A stretch of DNA of 64,000 nt from Silurus meridionalis. Lineage: Eukaryota; Chordata; Actinopteri; Siluriformes; Siluridae. A model generated the notes under the pieces. That model worked only from the letters and a program-made list of their open reading frames with translations, made no database searches and was not told where the DNA came from. The stretch covers positions 23,733,632-23,797,631 of the forward strand of contig NC_060885.1 of NCBI RefSeq assembly GCF_014805685.1, in the 5' to 3' direction. Position numbers and translations under genes: made by a program. This document shows, piece after piece, positions 23,371 through 34,869 of the stretch (its first letter is position 1; the number at the start of each line of letters is the position of its first letter).

Positions 23371-23532
23371 CAAAATAGTGGATTTCGGAAAAACAATTCA
23401 TGATCAATCTTCCTCCACTGTGCTGAAGTGTGTAAATGGGCCTTGTTATCATCGTCTCACACTGTACAACATGAACGAGCAGGCCCAAACCGCCAAACTT
23501 GCTAAACTTACAAACAGTCCTTTCTCTCAGCG

Positions 23533-23638
<106 letters not shown>

Positions 23639-23812
23639 TGGTAATTCTTCTCTCCTCAGTTGTGTATTCGTCCGTTTATTTGGACAGCCACAACAACACA
23701 GGTTATCCAGAGAGCAGTCCAGCGTAAACTAAACCCCCGGTTTCATATTTCATTCACCACAAAACAAAACTACAGTCCACCATAGTCATTTGGATACCAA
23801 TATCACATCTGT

Positions 23813-24600
23813 ACTATATGGACAAAAGATTTGTACAACCTCAAATACAAAGAATATTGGTACAGTGTATAAAAACTAAACAAAAAAAATAATAAACTAA
23901 AATACAATGCAATGGTTTGCAGATTTTACTCACAAACCCGAGGAAAATGCACCATTTAAAAAAACACTTCTCAAAAAACTTTGGGACAGACAACAAAAAG
24001 CTGCTATAAACAGAGCTCCGTTTAAAAGCCTGCATCTCTGAGAATATGGTGGTGCATTAGTGCCTATGGAATGGGCAACTTTTACATCTGGAAAGGGTCT
24101 ATTAATGCTGAAAGGTATATTGAGGTTTTAGAGCAACAAATGCTTCCATTCCGAAAATGTATTTTCCAGAGAAGGTCTTGCATATTTAGCAAGACAATGC
24201 TAACTGCATACTGCATCTATTACAACAGCATGGCTTCATAGTAGAAGAATCCAGGTGCTAAAGTGGCCTGCCTGCAGTCCAGACCTTTCACCTATCAAAA
24301 ACATTTGGAGAATCGTGAAAAAAAAAACATCACCAAAAAAAAAAAAAAAAAAGACCCAAGCAGATAGAATTCTGTATCAGACACAAATGGGACAACATTC
24401 TTCTCCCTAAACTCCACCAATGGTCTCCACAGTTCCCACATATATGTATACGGACTGTTGTTAAAAGAAGACGATGTTATGTTGATGTATTATTGACGCT
24501 ATGTTGATGTATGTGAACATCCGATTTTAAATCCATATCCTATACAAGTGTGTCCCTCCAAATTTGGAGTACCAGTTTATACTTTTAATCTATGTAGTGT
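23813..24600 (+). mobile_element. second Tc1/mariner family (ACAACC termini) inside a Tc1 remnant
   Basis: CTATATGGACAAAAG at 23813 is a terminus of the first family. From 23833 TACAACCTCAAATACAAAG begins a different mariner-like element. Its transposase remnant includes GCAAGACAATGCTAACTGCA (QDNA-type site) and CTGCCTGCAGTCCAGACC (family CSPDLSPIENIW). It carries A-runs at 24319-24327 and 24335-24352 and is truncated near 24475. 24530-24600 resembles the first family again. Confidence 0.65.
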
Positions 24601-24973
24601 CTTTAGTTTTTAATACAATCTCTACCTTCAAACAGCCGATCAGATGCTTAAATAACAGCATTAAAATCACTTCAATCTGATCATTGCTTGTTTTTAGTAA
24701 GGTTTTTTGCAACATGTGACCTGCAGATCATTAATCGCTAAGCCTGAAAAGTAAAGATGCTCTCATATTAATAGAAAGCATGACCAATCCAAACTATTAA
24801 TATGCAACAGTTGGCGCTTCTTTTATAGTTTACTGGAGCACAACTTCATTCATCTGAGAATTGATTCCTTGTCAGTAAGCACTTTATCCTGGCCAAAGTC
24901 ACAGTGGATTTCAAGTCCATCCCAGGAACACTGAACACTGGAAATACAAGCCAGTCGATTGCGTGGATTTACA

Positions 24974-25004
<31 letters not shown>

Positions 25005-25897
25005 CCACACAAAATGCTGAGGGGCAATCTAAAATAATCTCTTAATTCCCCTACCAGCATCTTCTTGAAGGTCTAAGGAAGCTGGAGAACACCCACATGA
25101 ACACAAGGAACATGAGACCCACACAGTAGCTCAGATATGAAGCAGGGACCCCGGAGCTGTGAGGTACCAAAGCTTACTGCTGCACCACCGTGCAAATCTA
25201 ACTTGCTGCACAAACCTTCAAATCGCACAAACCAAGACATACTGAAACCCCTTGCGAAGATTGATTTCAGTGCACATTGGAGTGCACATTAGCATAATTA
25301 ATCAAAATAGTTTGCATCATTAAGCTCCTTTAGAAAATTATTCAGTGCATCCTCAAGACCCCTCACACACACCCATAAGACATACATGCACACACACATG
25401 CACACATTCTCCTCTTCATTCCAGATGTAATGTAATCCATTGTTATGAAGGAAAAAGGGGCGAGGAATGCACAGAGTTGGAAGACAGCATTCCTGCATCT
25501 GGAAGTGCTCAAACACACGTGTGTCCCCTTCCAGATCCCCTCCTCTCGAACCCTCTCTGCTTTCCTTCTCCTCGCGTTTCGTCCTTCACCAAATGAAATA
25601 TTGCAATCCAATCCGCTGCTCGTCTCTGCTAATAAAATTCAGTGAAGATAGCGTCAGCACAGGTTACACATTTACACACACACACGTTGTAATATCATCC
25701 CACAGTTCACACACTGTCACATTAGTGCTAAAATCATGCTCAATTGTCTTAGAGTTAAATACTGAAAATGAAAAGCTGTAGCTCAAACATATAAAAAGCC
25801 ATAAACTGAGCTTAGAATCGAACACATCAGAATTTAGTGAAATTCTTTTAACCAAAAGCATGCAAACAAATTGACCTCATGATGAACTGAACTTTAT
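24601..25897. other. unannotated intronic DNA
   Basis: Contains a CA array (24971-25012); otherwise nothing recognised. Short overlapping frames at 25300-25780 on both strands are uninformative. Confidence 0.5.
24971..25012. repeat. (CA)n microsatellite, interrupted
   Basis: CA units with two CC interruptions. Confidence 0.95.
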
Positions 25898-26060
25898 ACT
25901 CTACATGGACAGTTTGTGGACACCTGACCATAAGATTCTTTGTATTTTTTTTTTTAACATCCCATTTCACATTTAGTCTCCATTTTCTCTTACAGTAACC
26001 TCCACTAATCTGAGAAGATGTTCTACTAGATTTTGGCATGTGCTTGTGGCGATTTGATCT
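25898..26060 (-). mobile_element. Tc1-derived element, 3' end
   Basis: CAGTTTGTGGACACCTGACC, CATTTCACATTTAGTCTCCA, GAAGATGTTCTACTAGATTT in complement orientation. Confidence 0.78.
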
Positions 26061-26069
26061 CAACAAGGA

Positions 26070-26890
26070 TGGACCTGTAATGAATGGACGTTCTGTGCCA
26101 CCCAGATGAGGAAGACTTCCCTTTTGAGTCAGGTTCCTCTTTAGGTTTCTATTGAAATAAGATCCTGGATTACCTTCGCTTAAAGCTATAATGAACTAGA
26201 ATATGTTTTAACATCATCACAAAAGCAATGAGTCCCGGTAAAAGTTTTTATTTTAAAAAATATATATATACAGGATGTGTATAATCCTTGAATTTTACAT
26301 CCATAAACACCTGTCATGCCTTTTCTTGTGTTTCCTTTAATGTTTTAACAGAAATTCTATTCCTAAAATCCTATGAAAGACAGAAAGAAAACTTTTTATG
26401 ATTGCTTGAGCATGTCTCAACATGCCCATAGGCAAATAAGTAGGAGCTGCTAACAGAGAAACAAAACATGAATCAGTGATGTCAGAATAACAATAAAATA
26501 ATAATAAAATAAACATAAACAATAAATAAATATTTAAATTGTCAGCAATTCATGGCAAACTAAATTACAATACATTTACTGCTTCCAAAACCAATATATA
26601 AATTTTATAATAAATATAAAAAAAATTAAATATTAATATTAATAAATATTTTACTGTTTTTTCCTTCCCTCATGTCATCTCAGGAAGTTTTTCCTTGCCA
26701 CAGTTGACACTGGCTTGCTCATTCGGGATCGACTTACAATTATAAGAAGCACACTTATGGGCACTAAACTTATACGTGCTTTTATACAACTTTATAACCT
26801 CTTTGTCTCTGTAAAGCTGCTTTGAGACAATGACCATGTAAAAAAATGCTCTATAAATTACAATTATTTGGATTGAATTGAATTGGTGCT
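26070..26890 (+). mobile_element. L2-like LINE 3' end interrupted by ~480 bp AT-rich insert
   Basis: 26070-26160 gives GCCACCCAGATGAGGAAGAC and TTTTGAGTCAGGTTCCTC. The UTR resumes at about 26660 with TCAGGAAGTTTTTCCTTGCC, CTCTGTAAAGCTGCTTTGAG and ends with TTGGATTGAATTGAATTG at 26886. The 26165-26655 interval is AT-rich and unrecognised and looks like an insertion. Confidence 0.65.
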
Positions 26891-27080
26891 GATTCAGCAT
26901 TAAGCAACAGTACTGATGTAGGTGAGGAGGCCTAGGGGTGAAGTCAATGTTCCAATTAATCCCAAAGATGTTCAGTAGGGTTGAGGTCAAGGCTCTATAG
27001 CAGGCCATGCAAGATCTTCCACACCAACCCATGTAAAGTATCTAGTCATGGAGATGGCTTTGTGCACAGTGCAAAATAAA
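26891..27080 (-). mobile_element. Tc1-derived element, middle part
   Basis: ACTGATGTAGGTGAGGAGGC, CTCTATAGCAGGCCATGCAA and GGCTTTGTGCACAGTGCAAA. It directly follows an L2-like LINE tail. The complementary strand gives CMACYRALTSTLLNIFGINW, a frame-shifted DLNPIEHLW region. Confidence 0.75.
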
Positions 27081-28339
27081 AATATATAAATATATATCTT
27101 AACTCTTATGCAAAATAGAATAAAGTATGTAATCGAAACAAGTATACGTTAACACCAGTACATCATCAATACTTCTCTACTCCTCTAAAAACTTAACAGA
27201 ATACCTGTTATTTATCATTGCTACTGTTGATTAACACTGACCCTCAAATACAGAAGCTGCATATGCACAAGCCTACACACAGACATATTTTGGGTACACA
27301 GCAGGAAGCAGAGGTGGGGGACCGCAACAGGGTAAAGAGGGAGATCAGGACACTATTTATATCACATGCAACATGGGGGTTTAATGTAGTGAGGGCAGCA
27401 GGAGTGGAAACAATAAAGTAAAAGAAGATTAGAGACTGTGCTGGTAAAACTATTTTACTTAAGCATGCTGAATGAACTATACATCCCTCTAAATGTGGAA
27501 ACATAACTGACGAACACAGATGATAAGAATAACACGGATAAGGAAGAAAAAGTAACAAATTTAAGTAAAAACATACCAAATGGTGCACCTCAGTAATATT
27601 TACGATCTGCCACACCTATTCCAATCAAAAGGTACAGATTTGTTAGTACCTCATAAGTCTTTAATAGAGGCAGAACTTTCTTCTCCAAAGCCCATTACTA
27701 TAGATTAGCCTTCCATTTACTGTTAGTAGGTATTTCTTTGGTAATGAAGCACATCTGGAGGGATCGCAATTATAAAGTGTTTTGATGATGAGCTGGGATG
27801 TTGTTGTCTCCGGAATTGGAAGTGGATGGCCGTCTTATAATCCAGAGCTCCCTCAGAACTGTGTAACCTTCTGGCACTCCCTTTTAGTTATGCGGTCATG
27901 GGTAATTTTGCTTGAACTCTAAACACAATGCACAGTCCTTAACGATTACGCTGCCTAATAATAATGTTTCTTTCTCTACATATGCTCCTGACGTACTAAT
28001 GATCTTGTCCCCATCTGTGCTTTGGACCTGCCTAATCCATTCTGAACCACCAACTCTGGAAGTGCTAATCAGTGCAGCTGAGGATGGATCCACATGAACA
28101 GCCATCCATGAGGTTACTCAACCCAGCTTTGGACTGTAATTAGCACAGATTGTACCAGAGTTACGATGGTTTGATTTTTCGATCTTATAATGACAATCGG
28201 GATACGACAAGAAATACGCTGCTACATTTGCAGAAACTACTAACATTTACATATATGTGGTAGAATAAGGATGAAACAGAGTGCGTCTGGCTCTGCCCTT
28301 CAATCGTGAACCGGTGCTCAGCCACGCAAACCACCGCCA

Positions 28340-28377
28340 CATACATACATACACACACATACACATTTAATATACAT

Positions 28378-28472
<95 letters not shown>
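28340..28472. repeat. compound (TACA)n(CA)n(TA)n microsatellite
   Basis: TACA units at 28340-28393, CA at 28393-28416, TA at 28416-28471. Confidence 0.97.
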
Positions 28473-28474
<2 letters not shown>

Positions 28475-28517
28475 AATAAATACACAAACACTATATTATT
28501 TAATTTAATTAATTTAA

Positions 28518-28553
28518 TTTGAATATGTTAATTTAATTATTAACATATTCAAA
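28518..28553. repeat. AT-rich inverted repeat
   Basis: TTTGAATATGTTAAT and its exact complement, 15 bp arms with a 6 bp spacer. Confidence 0.88.
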
Positions 28554-29195
28554 AACCCATACTGATCACCATTCTTTAAGATTTCTGGGTAGGCTAGGTC
28601 ATGTCTCGACTTTTTTTTCCAAGTTATGTTGGGTTCATCAGAAGCATCTCCATCGTAAGTTGGAGTAACCTGTAACCTGTAAGTTATACAGTAACCTGTA
28701 TAAACAAAACAGTCTACTACAATGACAAAGTATCCTAGTATCCATCTAATATCCAGAAATAAACAGTTAATAAGGATGAAACTATAATGTATATACATTT
28801 GGGGTCACCTAATTGAGGATGGGTTCACTTCCAAGTCTGGTTCCTCTCAAGGATTTTTTTTTTTTTTTTTTTTTTAAATAGGGATAAAGTTTCTAATTTA
28901 GGGGCTAAAAGGGACTAGTTTGCATATATATTTTTACAATCTCTTTGGCACAATGTGCATTGTTAAAAACACTATACATATAGAACTAAATTGAATTGAA
29001 CTTGAATTAAAACAAGAGCTCAATCAACCGGGTGTGAAAATCACGTAGAAGTACGTGGAAAGACTGATAACACAGAGAACAATACAAATTGCAGCGATCA
29101 TTTAACTGCTGCATACACAAAGTCACTTGGAAATGAAAAATCAATTTTTCACAATAATATAAAAAAATATATATTAATATCAATATCAAAAACAA

Positions 29196-29380
29196 GGACA
29201 TTTACATTTGGAAGATGCCCTTATTCAGTGCGACTTACATTCATCTCATTCATACAACTGAGTAGCTATGGGGTTAAGGGCCTTCTCAGGAGCCCGGGAG
29301 TGGCAGCTTGGTGTGGATGAGATTCAAACTCATGACCTTCAGATCCAAAGTCTGATGCTTTAACCACCAAGTCTGGTCAT
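29196..29380 (-). mobile_element. tRNA-derived SINE
   Basis: In complement: GGTGGTTAAAGCATCAGACT, B-box-like GGTCATGAGTTTGAATC (29337-29321), AAGGCCCTTAACCCCATAGC, AAGTCGCACTGAATAAGGGC, TTCCAAATGTAAATGTCC. The best preserved SINE here. Confidence 0.87.
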
Positions 29381-30534
29381 GATGTTTCAGGGCAAGTAAA
29401 ACATGAGATTGGGCAACCTTTTAGACTCCAGTAGCTAAAAAATTTATTAATCTAAATTCATAGCAGCCTGGATAAAATTTATAAATTGAAACGTCCACTT
29501 GTGGCCAACATACTTTATTCAGTGTAATAAAGCTTTACTTTAGCTTATAATCAAAATTCAATACAAAATATACAATATGTTGTTTATACACGACAGACTA
29601 CAGTGCTTACATGCCAGTAGAATTGATGGCTTTTATCATATGAAACTCCTCTGGCGACAGTAGAGTAGTGAAGGTGAAACAGCCCTCGCATAAGGTTAGC
29701 TCAACCTTTGACATTTCCTCCTGTTACACAGAACCGCAGGATGTGGGATGCTGAATGTCACACACATGCACAGTTGCGTGTGGATGACACCACAGCAAGT
29801 TCCTGTCTGTCATGCTTGCGGTCTTTCTGTGCCAGAACTCTTCTTAGAAAAGGCATGAATGTGCGTCAGAGTCGAATACCTGTACCTGGCATTTTCACTT
29901 AGCAACAGATAAGAGGCCAAATATCGAGATGGCTGGCACACCCGGCTAGGCGAGCTCCAAAGAAAAGTAAACGTGAATAGATGACCGAATGCAATCTGAA
30001 CCTTTGTTGTATATTGTGATTGAAGGAGAGAAATAAAGAGGATACAGAAACTGCTTTGCCCACTGTTTCAGCACTTTGTGACTGAATGTAGGTCAGGCAC
30101 AACACTGCTGCATGAGGAGTTATCGCAGTGTTGTTCTTGGAAAGATTGAAATATTTAAAAGGAGCACTCTAATCAATCTGCATATTTTTTTAGAATACCA
30201 TGAGTTCCAGAGCCCAACCTCAGATTAACAAGTCATTCAACTTTGAGATTGAACTGAGGTTATCACAAATGCTATATGTATGTAATTTATTCAAAATTAA
30301 TTTAAAGCTGTATCTATTAAATAACTGTAATCATTCACACAAACACACAATTCCATTACATACAAAAAACTTGGTGGTCAGAAAAGGATCACCATGGCAA
30401 CTCAAACTGTCTTAATCTGCCAATATCCTTACTAATTAATAAACTAGGTTATGTAAAAGGCTTTTATTTCATAAACCGTAATTATTTAATCATTATATAA
30501 GTTGTATTAATTCATTTGTTTATTTACTGTCTAT
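29381..30534. other. unannotated intronic DNA
   Basis: Nothing recognised. Confidence 0.5.
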
Positions 30535-30957
30535 AATTACGGTCTTTCAGCTGCTCCCTCTACATCTGCCTCTTTGAAACCAACCATCTGCATGTCTTCA
30601 CTCAGCACATCCATAAACCTCCTCCTTGGCCTTCCTCTTTTGATCCGGTCTGGCAGCTCCATCCTCAGCATTCTTCTACCTGTATATACCATGTCCTCCC
30701 TCTGCACATGTCCAAACCATCTCAACCGCACCTTGTCTCCAAAATGCCCTACATGCACAGTCTCTCCAATAAACTAATTTCTAATCCATCCCAGTCCGTC
30801 CCAATGAAAGTCTCAGCATCTTCCACTCCTCCTTCAACAACCTCCAGTTCAGTTTCCTGCCTTTTTTTTTTCCAATGCCACCGTTTCTAAACCACACAAG
30901 GTCTCATCACCATCTTATACACTTTTTCCTTTTACTCTTGTAGTTACCCTAATAAAT
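30535..30957 (-). mobile_element. RTE-clade LINE 3' end
   Basis: Minus-strand translation gives VRLRWFGHVQREDMVYTGRR, RIKRGRPRRRFMDVLSEDM and FKEADVE, ending at GGGAGCAGCTGAAAG near 30550. Upstream (30760-30957) DNA resembling the GVTR...RIRN segment and the preceding thumb region continues with stops. It lacks the final VWRRMIRCGNP block by a small deletion. Confidence 0.82.
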
Positions 30958-31054
30958 CAACGATTGTAGACAGAAAATATCAACAAATATCGTCTATACA
31001 AAATAAAAACGTTTTTGTTGATCAACTAACATACATGTACAAAATATCCACATA

Positions 31055-32000
31055 CAACCCCAATTCCAAACAAGCTGGTAAACTGTATAAAATGTAATTT
31101 AAACAGAATGCAAATCTCATAAACCCATATTTTATTCACAATAGAATATAGAAAACATATCAAAATGTTCAAACTTAGGAAATGTTCTATTCATTTTTTA
31201 TTTGATTGCTGCAACACCTCAACAAATATGAGCAGGGCAAAAAAAGTCTGGAAAACATAAGTGTTATTAAAATTCAACAATTGGAGAAACTTTTTGCAAC
31301 TAGCGAGGTTAATTGAAAACAGGTCAGTACGATGATTGGGTACAAATAGTGTATTTTAAAGAGGAAAAGTCTCTCAAAAGTAAAGATGGGCAAAGCTTCA
31401 CCAATCCGTAAAATGACTGTCTACAACATGTGGAACAATTTCAGCATAATGTTCCTTAACATACAATCACAAAACAGTTAAATAACTTAGCAGCTACAGT
31501 GCATAGTTTCATAGAATCTGGAGAAAGGCCTTGCATATTTGAGCAAGACAATGCTAACTTCATACTACATCTATTACAATAGCATGACTTTGTAGCAGCA
31601 ATATTTGATAACATTTGCTGCATCATAAAACATAAAATACAACAAAGGACACCCAGAACTGTTGAGCAGTTAGAGTCCTGTATCAGACACATATAGGACA
31701 ACATTTCTCTCACGAAGATTCAGCAACTGGTCATTTCTCAGATGTAAACTGACAAAAGACGTGATGCTACACAACGGTAAACATGTGCCTGTTTCAACTT
31801 TTTTGAGACCTGTTACAGCCATCAAAATCAAAATGACCTGATTAATTGTATACATTCTCAGATTAAACATTTGATAATTGATAAACGTTTGTTTGTAAAT
31901 AGAAAATGGATTTATGAGATTTGCAAATCATTGCATTCTGTTTTTATTTACATTTTACACAGTGTCCCAACTTGTTCGGGAATAATTTTATTCGGGGTTG
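31055..32000 (+). mobile_element. Tc1/mariner-like element with CAACCCC termini
   Basis: TIRs CAACCCCAATTCCAAACAAG (31055) and the complement ending CGGGGTTG (32000). Subterminal GAATGCAAATCTCATAAACC and ATGAGATTTGCAAATCATTG are also inverted. Interior transposase remnants: GAGCAAGACAATGCTAACTT, GACACCCAGAACTGTTGAGC. Many stops; inactive. Confidence 0.78.
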
Positions 32001-32905
32001 TTTTAAAAAAATAAGTAAATAAATAAAAAATTATGAAAGCCTACATATTAAATGTAAACCTTACAATGACACAGCACATTCCCCACAGGGCTTTCATTAC
32101 TGAGCTTTATTCACATTGGTCCAAGCTCTGTTTTTTCTGAAAAACTGAAACGTTTCAGGTGTCTACCATATCATAGCAGTGGGGCAAAAAAAATATGATC
32201 GGTAGAAATGTACTTTCTTCAATGTAGTTTGTACAATAAATTCAAGATGTGTGATCTTCCTGGAAGTTTTGCTGTTTTATGCTGGATTTCATTTGAGGTA
32301 AAATGTGCTTTTAAGGAAAAAAGAAAAGAAAAAGAAAAAAAACATTAAATTATGCAATTACTGTGTTGACATTCCCAGCATTCATTAGTTTGCATGGCCA
32401 TCCCTATTGGAAGATAAAACCTGCCGAATGCATGACATTTTCAAGAAAAAGTAAGAATGTAGAATGGAAAACAATAAAAGCAAAATAAGCACAGAATAGA
32501 AAACAACCCAAGAGTGGCCGAGGCATCTGTGTAGTTTCCACACGGTAATTTCCACGGTTTCCACACATGTAACATGATCTGTTAATTATGAATAAAACAA
32601 CTGTTCATATTGGGTTTTTCCCCACAAGGTAGAAAGAAACAGCATAAGATTACAGAAACCTCTGAAACGACCCATTTATGAGGCTTATTCTTTGCTCATC
32701 TCTCACTAGCGAGCATAAGATGTGACAGATGTGGTGTTTGTGTTGGAACGACAAGCACAGTAATTGGTTTTAACAAAGTGTCAATCAAGTAAACCTCAAC
32801 CCTGGTTCACTTAGCATGTGAATGAAGTCTATTTAGATCACATATTGATTTGGGACATTAATCTGTAAGGAAGCATTATTCTGGAAAAACTTAAGAACAA
32901 ATATA

Positions 32906-32910
<5 letters not shown>
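32001..32910. other. unannotated intronic DNA
   Basis: Nothing recognised apart from short A-runs. Confidence 0.5.

Positions 32911-32976
<66 letters not shown>
32911..32976. repeat. (TA)n microsatellite
   Basis: About 33 uninterrupted TA units. Confidence 0.98.
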
Positions 32977-32978
<2 letters not shown>

Positions 32979-32994
32979 AAAGAAACAGTAAGCA

Positions 32995-33440
32995 AAGGAT
33001 TAAAAAGTTAAATAAATAAAAGAAATAAAAAAAAAAAAAAAAAGGATTGAAGAGGAAATTGTAAAAAAAAAAAAAAAAAAAAAAAAAAGGAAAGGAAGAA
33101 ATTATAAAAGATAGGAAATTAAAATATAAAAAGAAAGGAAAATATGACAAATGAAAGGAAAAGAAACCATAGGAAAGGAAAGGAAATTATTTACCCAAAA
33201 TGTAAAGGAAAGGAAATTATATAAAAAAACAAAGTTTGGAGAGAACTTTTTTTAAAGGATAGGATAGGAAAGGAAATTATTTTTTTTTAAAAAAGGAAAA
33301 GGAGATTATAAGGTAGGAAAGGAAAATATGAAAAGGAAAATATTAAAAAAGGAAAGAAAAAAAAATATTTATAAACAATATTTAAACCTTAACATCAAAT
33401 TATACAAAAAAAAGTACATGGAAAAAAAAAAAAAAAGCCA
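32995..33440 (+). repeat. polypurine (A/G) tract with GGAAAGGAAAT units
   Basis: About 440 bp in which the plus strand is almost all A and G, with recurring AAAGGAAAGGAAATTAT-like units and A-runs at 33027-33043 and 33064-33088. It follows a (TA)n array and ends just before the CpG island. Mirror-like polypurine DNA can form triplexes, but that is only a possibility here. Confidence 0.85.
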
Positions 33441-33532
33441 CGAATAAAAACAGCAAAACAACAAATACTGATGCACATCGGTGCACTGCTTAAGATTGGA
33501 GGTTTGACTGCAAACCAGAGCGCGTGCAGGCC

Positions 33533-33545
33533 GTTACTAAGCAAC
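33533..33545. promoter_or_regulatory. candidate RFX X-box
   Basis: GTTACTAAGCAAC fits the X-box pattern of two RYYNYY/RRNRAC half-sites with a one-base spacer. It lies at the intronic edge of the CpG island, about 0.7 kb inside eml4 intron 1. Binding is not shown. Confidence 0.35.
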
Positions 33546-33621
33546 AGGCTGAACTGCAATTCCGCTTTCACCGGTACACTGTATCGGCGATAATCTCACT
33601 CACACACACAGCTTCCATTCA

Positions 33622-33636
33622 ACACGATGGCGGCTC
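33622..33636 (+). promoter_or_regulatory. candidate YY1-type ATGGCGGC site
   Basis: ACACGATGGCGGCTC contains the YY1 core ATGGCGGC within the CpG island. The ATG opens a 25-codon frame on the plus strand that I do not recognise; a small divergent transcript is possible but not supported by anything else. Confidence 0.3.
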
Positions 33637-34247
33637 CCATCACTAATTCACCAATACTGAACATGGCCAAATTAATGCCACGATCGGGCATAATGCCATT
33701 CTAGCAGACACAATACTACACACAGTGAATACGCACGGCTTTAAGAAAACACGTGGGCAGTTTATTCCGGTCAGCGCATCTGACACCCGTCAATCCAAGT
33801 GATTACTGGCACACACCACCACACACACCGCACCACACCTCACTCACCAAGCGGATCTAGTATGGAAATAACCCGAGTCGAGACAGTTGCACGACGGGGA
33901 ACAAATGAACCACAAAATCTGCGTGTAGCGCGCCGTGTAAACTGCGCTGTCATTGTGTTTGTGTGTCTCCGGAACGCACGGTGTTCATGCTCCAGCGGGT
34001 CTCTTGTCATCATCAGGCGCCACAAATAAAAGCGTCTTGCGGGGACATTGGCATTAGCATTGGTACTGGTTAGGGAATGGAAGGCTTGATGATGCATGTG
34101 CATTATGCACGATGTGTTTTGCTTTCTACAATTAGCACGGCGGCTCTATATTCAGCCTGCTGCTCCGGCGAAAAGCCCGCTATTAATAGTAGACACGCAA
34201 AAGCCCGAGCATGTCTGAGACCAGAGCAGTGATCGCACCCAACTCAC

Positions 34248-34272
34248 CTAAACTGCCGGCGAAACCGTCCAT
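34248..34272 (-). CDS. eml4: eml4 first coding exon (partial gene)
   Basis: Reading the minus strand, ATG at 34272-34270 opens a 25-base coding stretch for MDGFAGSL plus one base, and the next six bases (34247-34242) are GTGAGT, a strong splice donor. Known vertebrate EML4 proteins begin MDGFAGSL, and the human first intron interrupts the reading frame after 25 coding bases, so both peptide and phase agree. EML4 is a microtubule-binding protein with an N-terminal trimerising coiled coil, a HELP motif and WD40 repeats, acting on interphase and spindle microtubules. Only the extreme N-terminus is here; the coiled coil is encoded from exon 2, which I could not find at lower coordinates. The exon lies in the only strong CpG island of the window. 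Eight residues are a short match, but context and phase make another EML paralogue or chance unlikely. Confidence 0.85.
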
Positions 34273-34700
34273 TTTCAGCGCACAACGATTCCTGGAGAGA
34301 CCGATTTCTGCGAGAGATGAACGTGGGGCCTGGAGAACCTGGCGCTGGGGAAGGAAGGAGGGATAGAGGGAGGGAATATCACACTACACGTTCTCCCCCT
34401 AATGGTTCGATCGTGCTTGAATTTGGGAAACGATTCAACCAAGAGACGATGATGCTCCAAGCTTGAAAAGGCCAATGGATCACGGCAGCGCCGCTGAGAG
34501 CCTACACGAGCGCAGCGCGCAGCACCTCCGGATCTCAGCTTCGAGCTTTCCGCGTTTCCGACTCCGCCTGCTTGTGGCGGGAGCTTCCTCCCTCCCTCTC
34601 CTCTCCTCTCCTCTCCTCCTCCTCCCTCGACTCTTACAAGCACGCACACACGCCTCGACTTCCGCAAACACGTCCCGCTTTACCGGAATAATTTACCGGG
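34273..34700 (-). other. probable eml4 5' UTR / core promoter
   Basis: This GC-rich stretch lies directly upstream of the eml4 ATG on the minus strand. It includes a polypurine GAGAG block (34587-34628 in complement). An open frame of 130 codons (34667-34275) ends two bases before the ATG; its composition is low-complexity and it is probably not a protein, but it would be an upstream ORF if transcription starts above 34667. The UTR/promoter boundary is not resolvable here. Confidence 0.5.
34587..34628. repeat. CTCTC/CCTCT pyrimidine repeat in promoter
   Basis: Short CTCTC units within the eml4 upstream region. Confidence 0.85.
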
Positions 34701-34719
34701 GAAATTGAATCCAGACGCC

Positions 34720-34849
34720 TCTGGTTGGCTGCAAGAGCTCTCGGATGACGTCTGTCAAATAGACAAATCCCGCCTTCAACGCCTCACGCCACGCCCACAT
34801 TGATAGATCCGCGATATTGCGACTCGCTCAAATACCCGCCCACTTTTGT
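34720..34849. repeat. promoter module, copy A of tandem duplication
   Basis: Begins with GGTTGGCTG, then CTGTCAAATAGAC, TCCCGC, and a 29 bp core CCACGCCCACATTGATAG... at 34789-34817, then GCTCAAATACCCGCCCA. The same order of blocks recurs at 34870-35020. Copy A carries a CRE-like TGACGTC (34746-34752) that copy B lacks. Confidence 0.75.
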
Positions 34850-34869
34850 ACAGACCACGCCCTAAAAAT

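Larger units (their letters stand above)
27612..29015 (+). mobile_element. L2-like LINE 3' portion, decayed
   Basis: 27620-27790 resembles the RT C-terminus (AATCAAAAGGTACAGATTTG, TTGTTAGTACCTCATAAG). 27830-28140 is the UTR start (ACTGTGTAACCTTCTGGCAC, CACAGTCCTTAACG, CTGTAATTAGCACAG). 28800-29012 is the UTR end (GAGGATGGGTTCACTTCC, CAATGTGCATTGTTAAAAAC, AATTGAATTGAACTTG). Between lie TACA/CA/TA arrays and sequence I cannot align with confidence, so this may be one copy expanded by simple repeats or two. Confidence 0.62.

Noticed and set aside
33627..33704. 25-codon plus-strand frame from ATGGCGGC as a divergent gene
   Set aside because: Too short, no donor or known match; the motif is better explained as a YY1 site.
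34275..34667. 130-codon minus-strand frame ending just before the eml4 ATG
   Set aside because: Low-complexity Arg/Gly/Ser content from GC-rich UTR and a CTCTC repeat; kept only as a possible upstream ORF.
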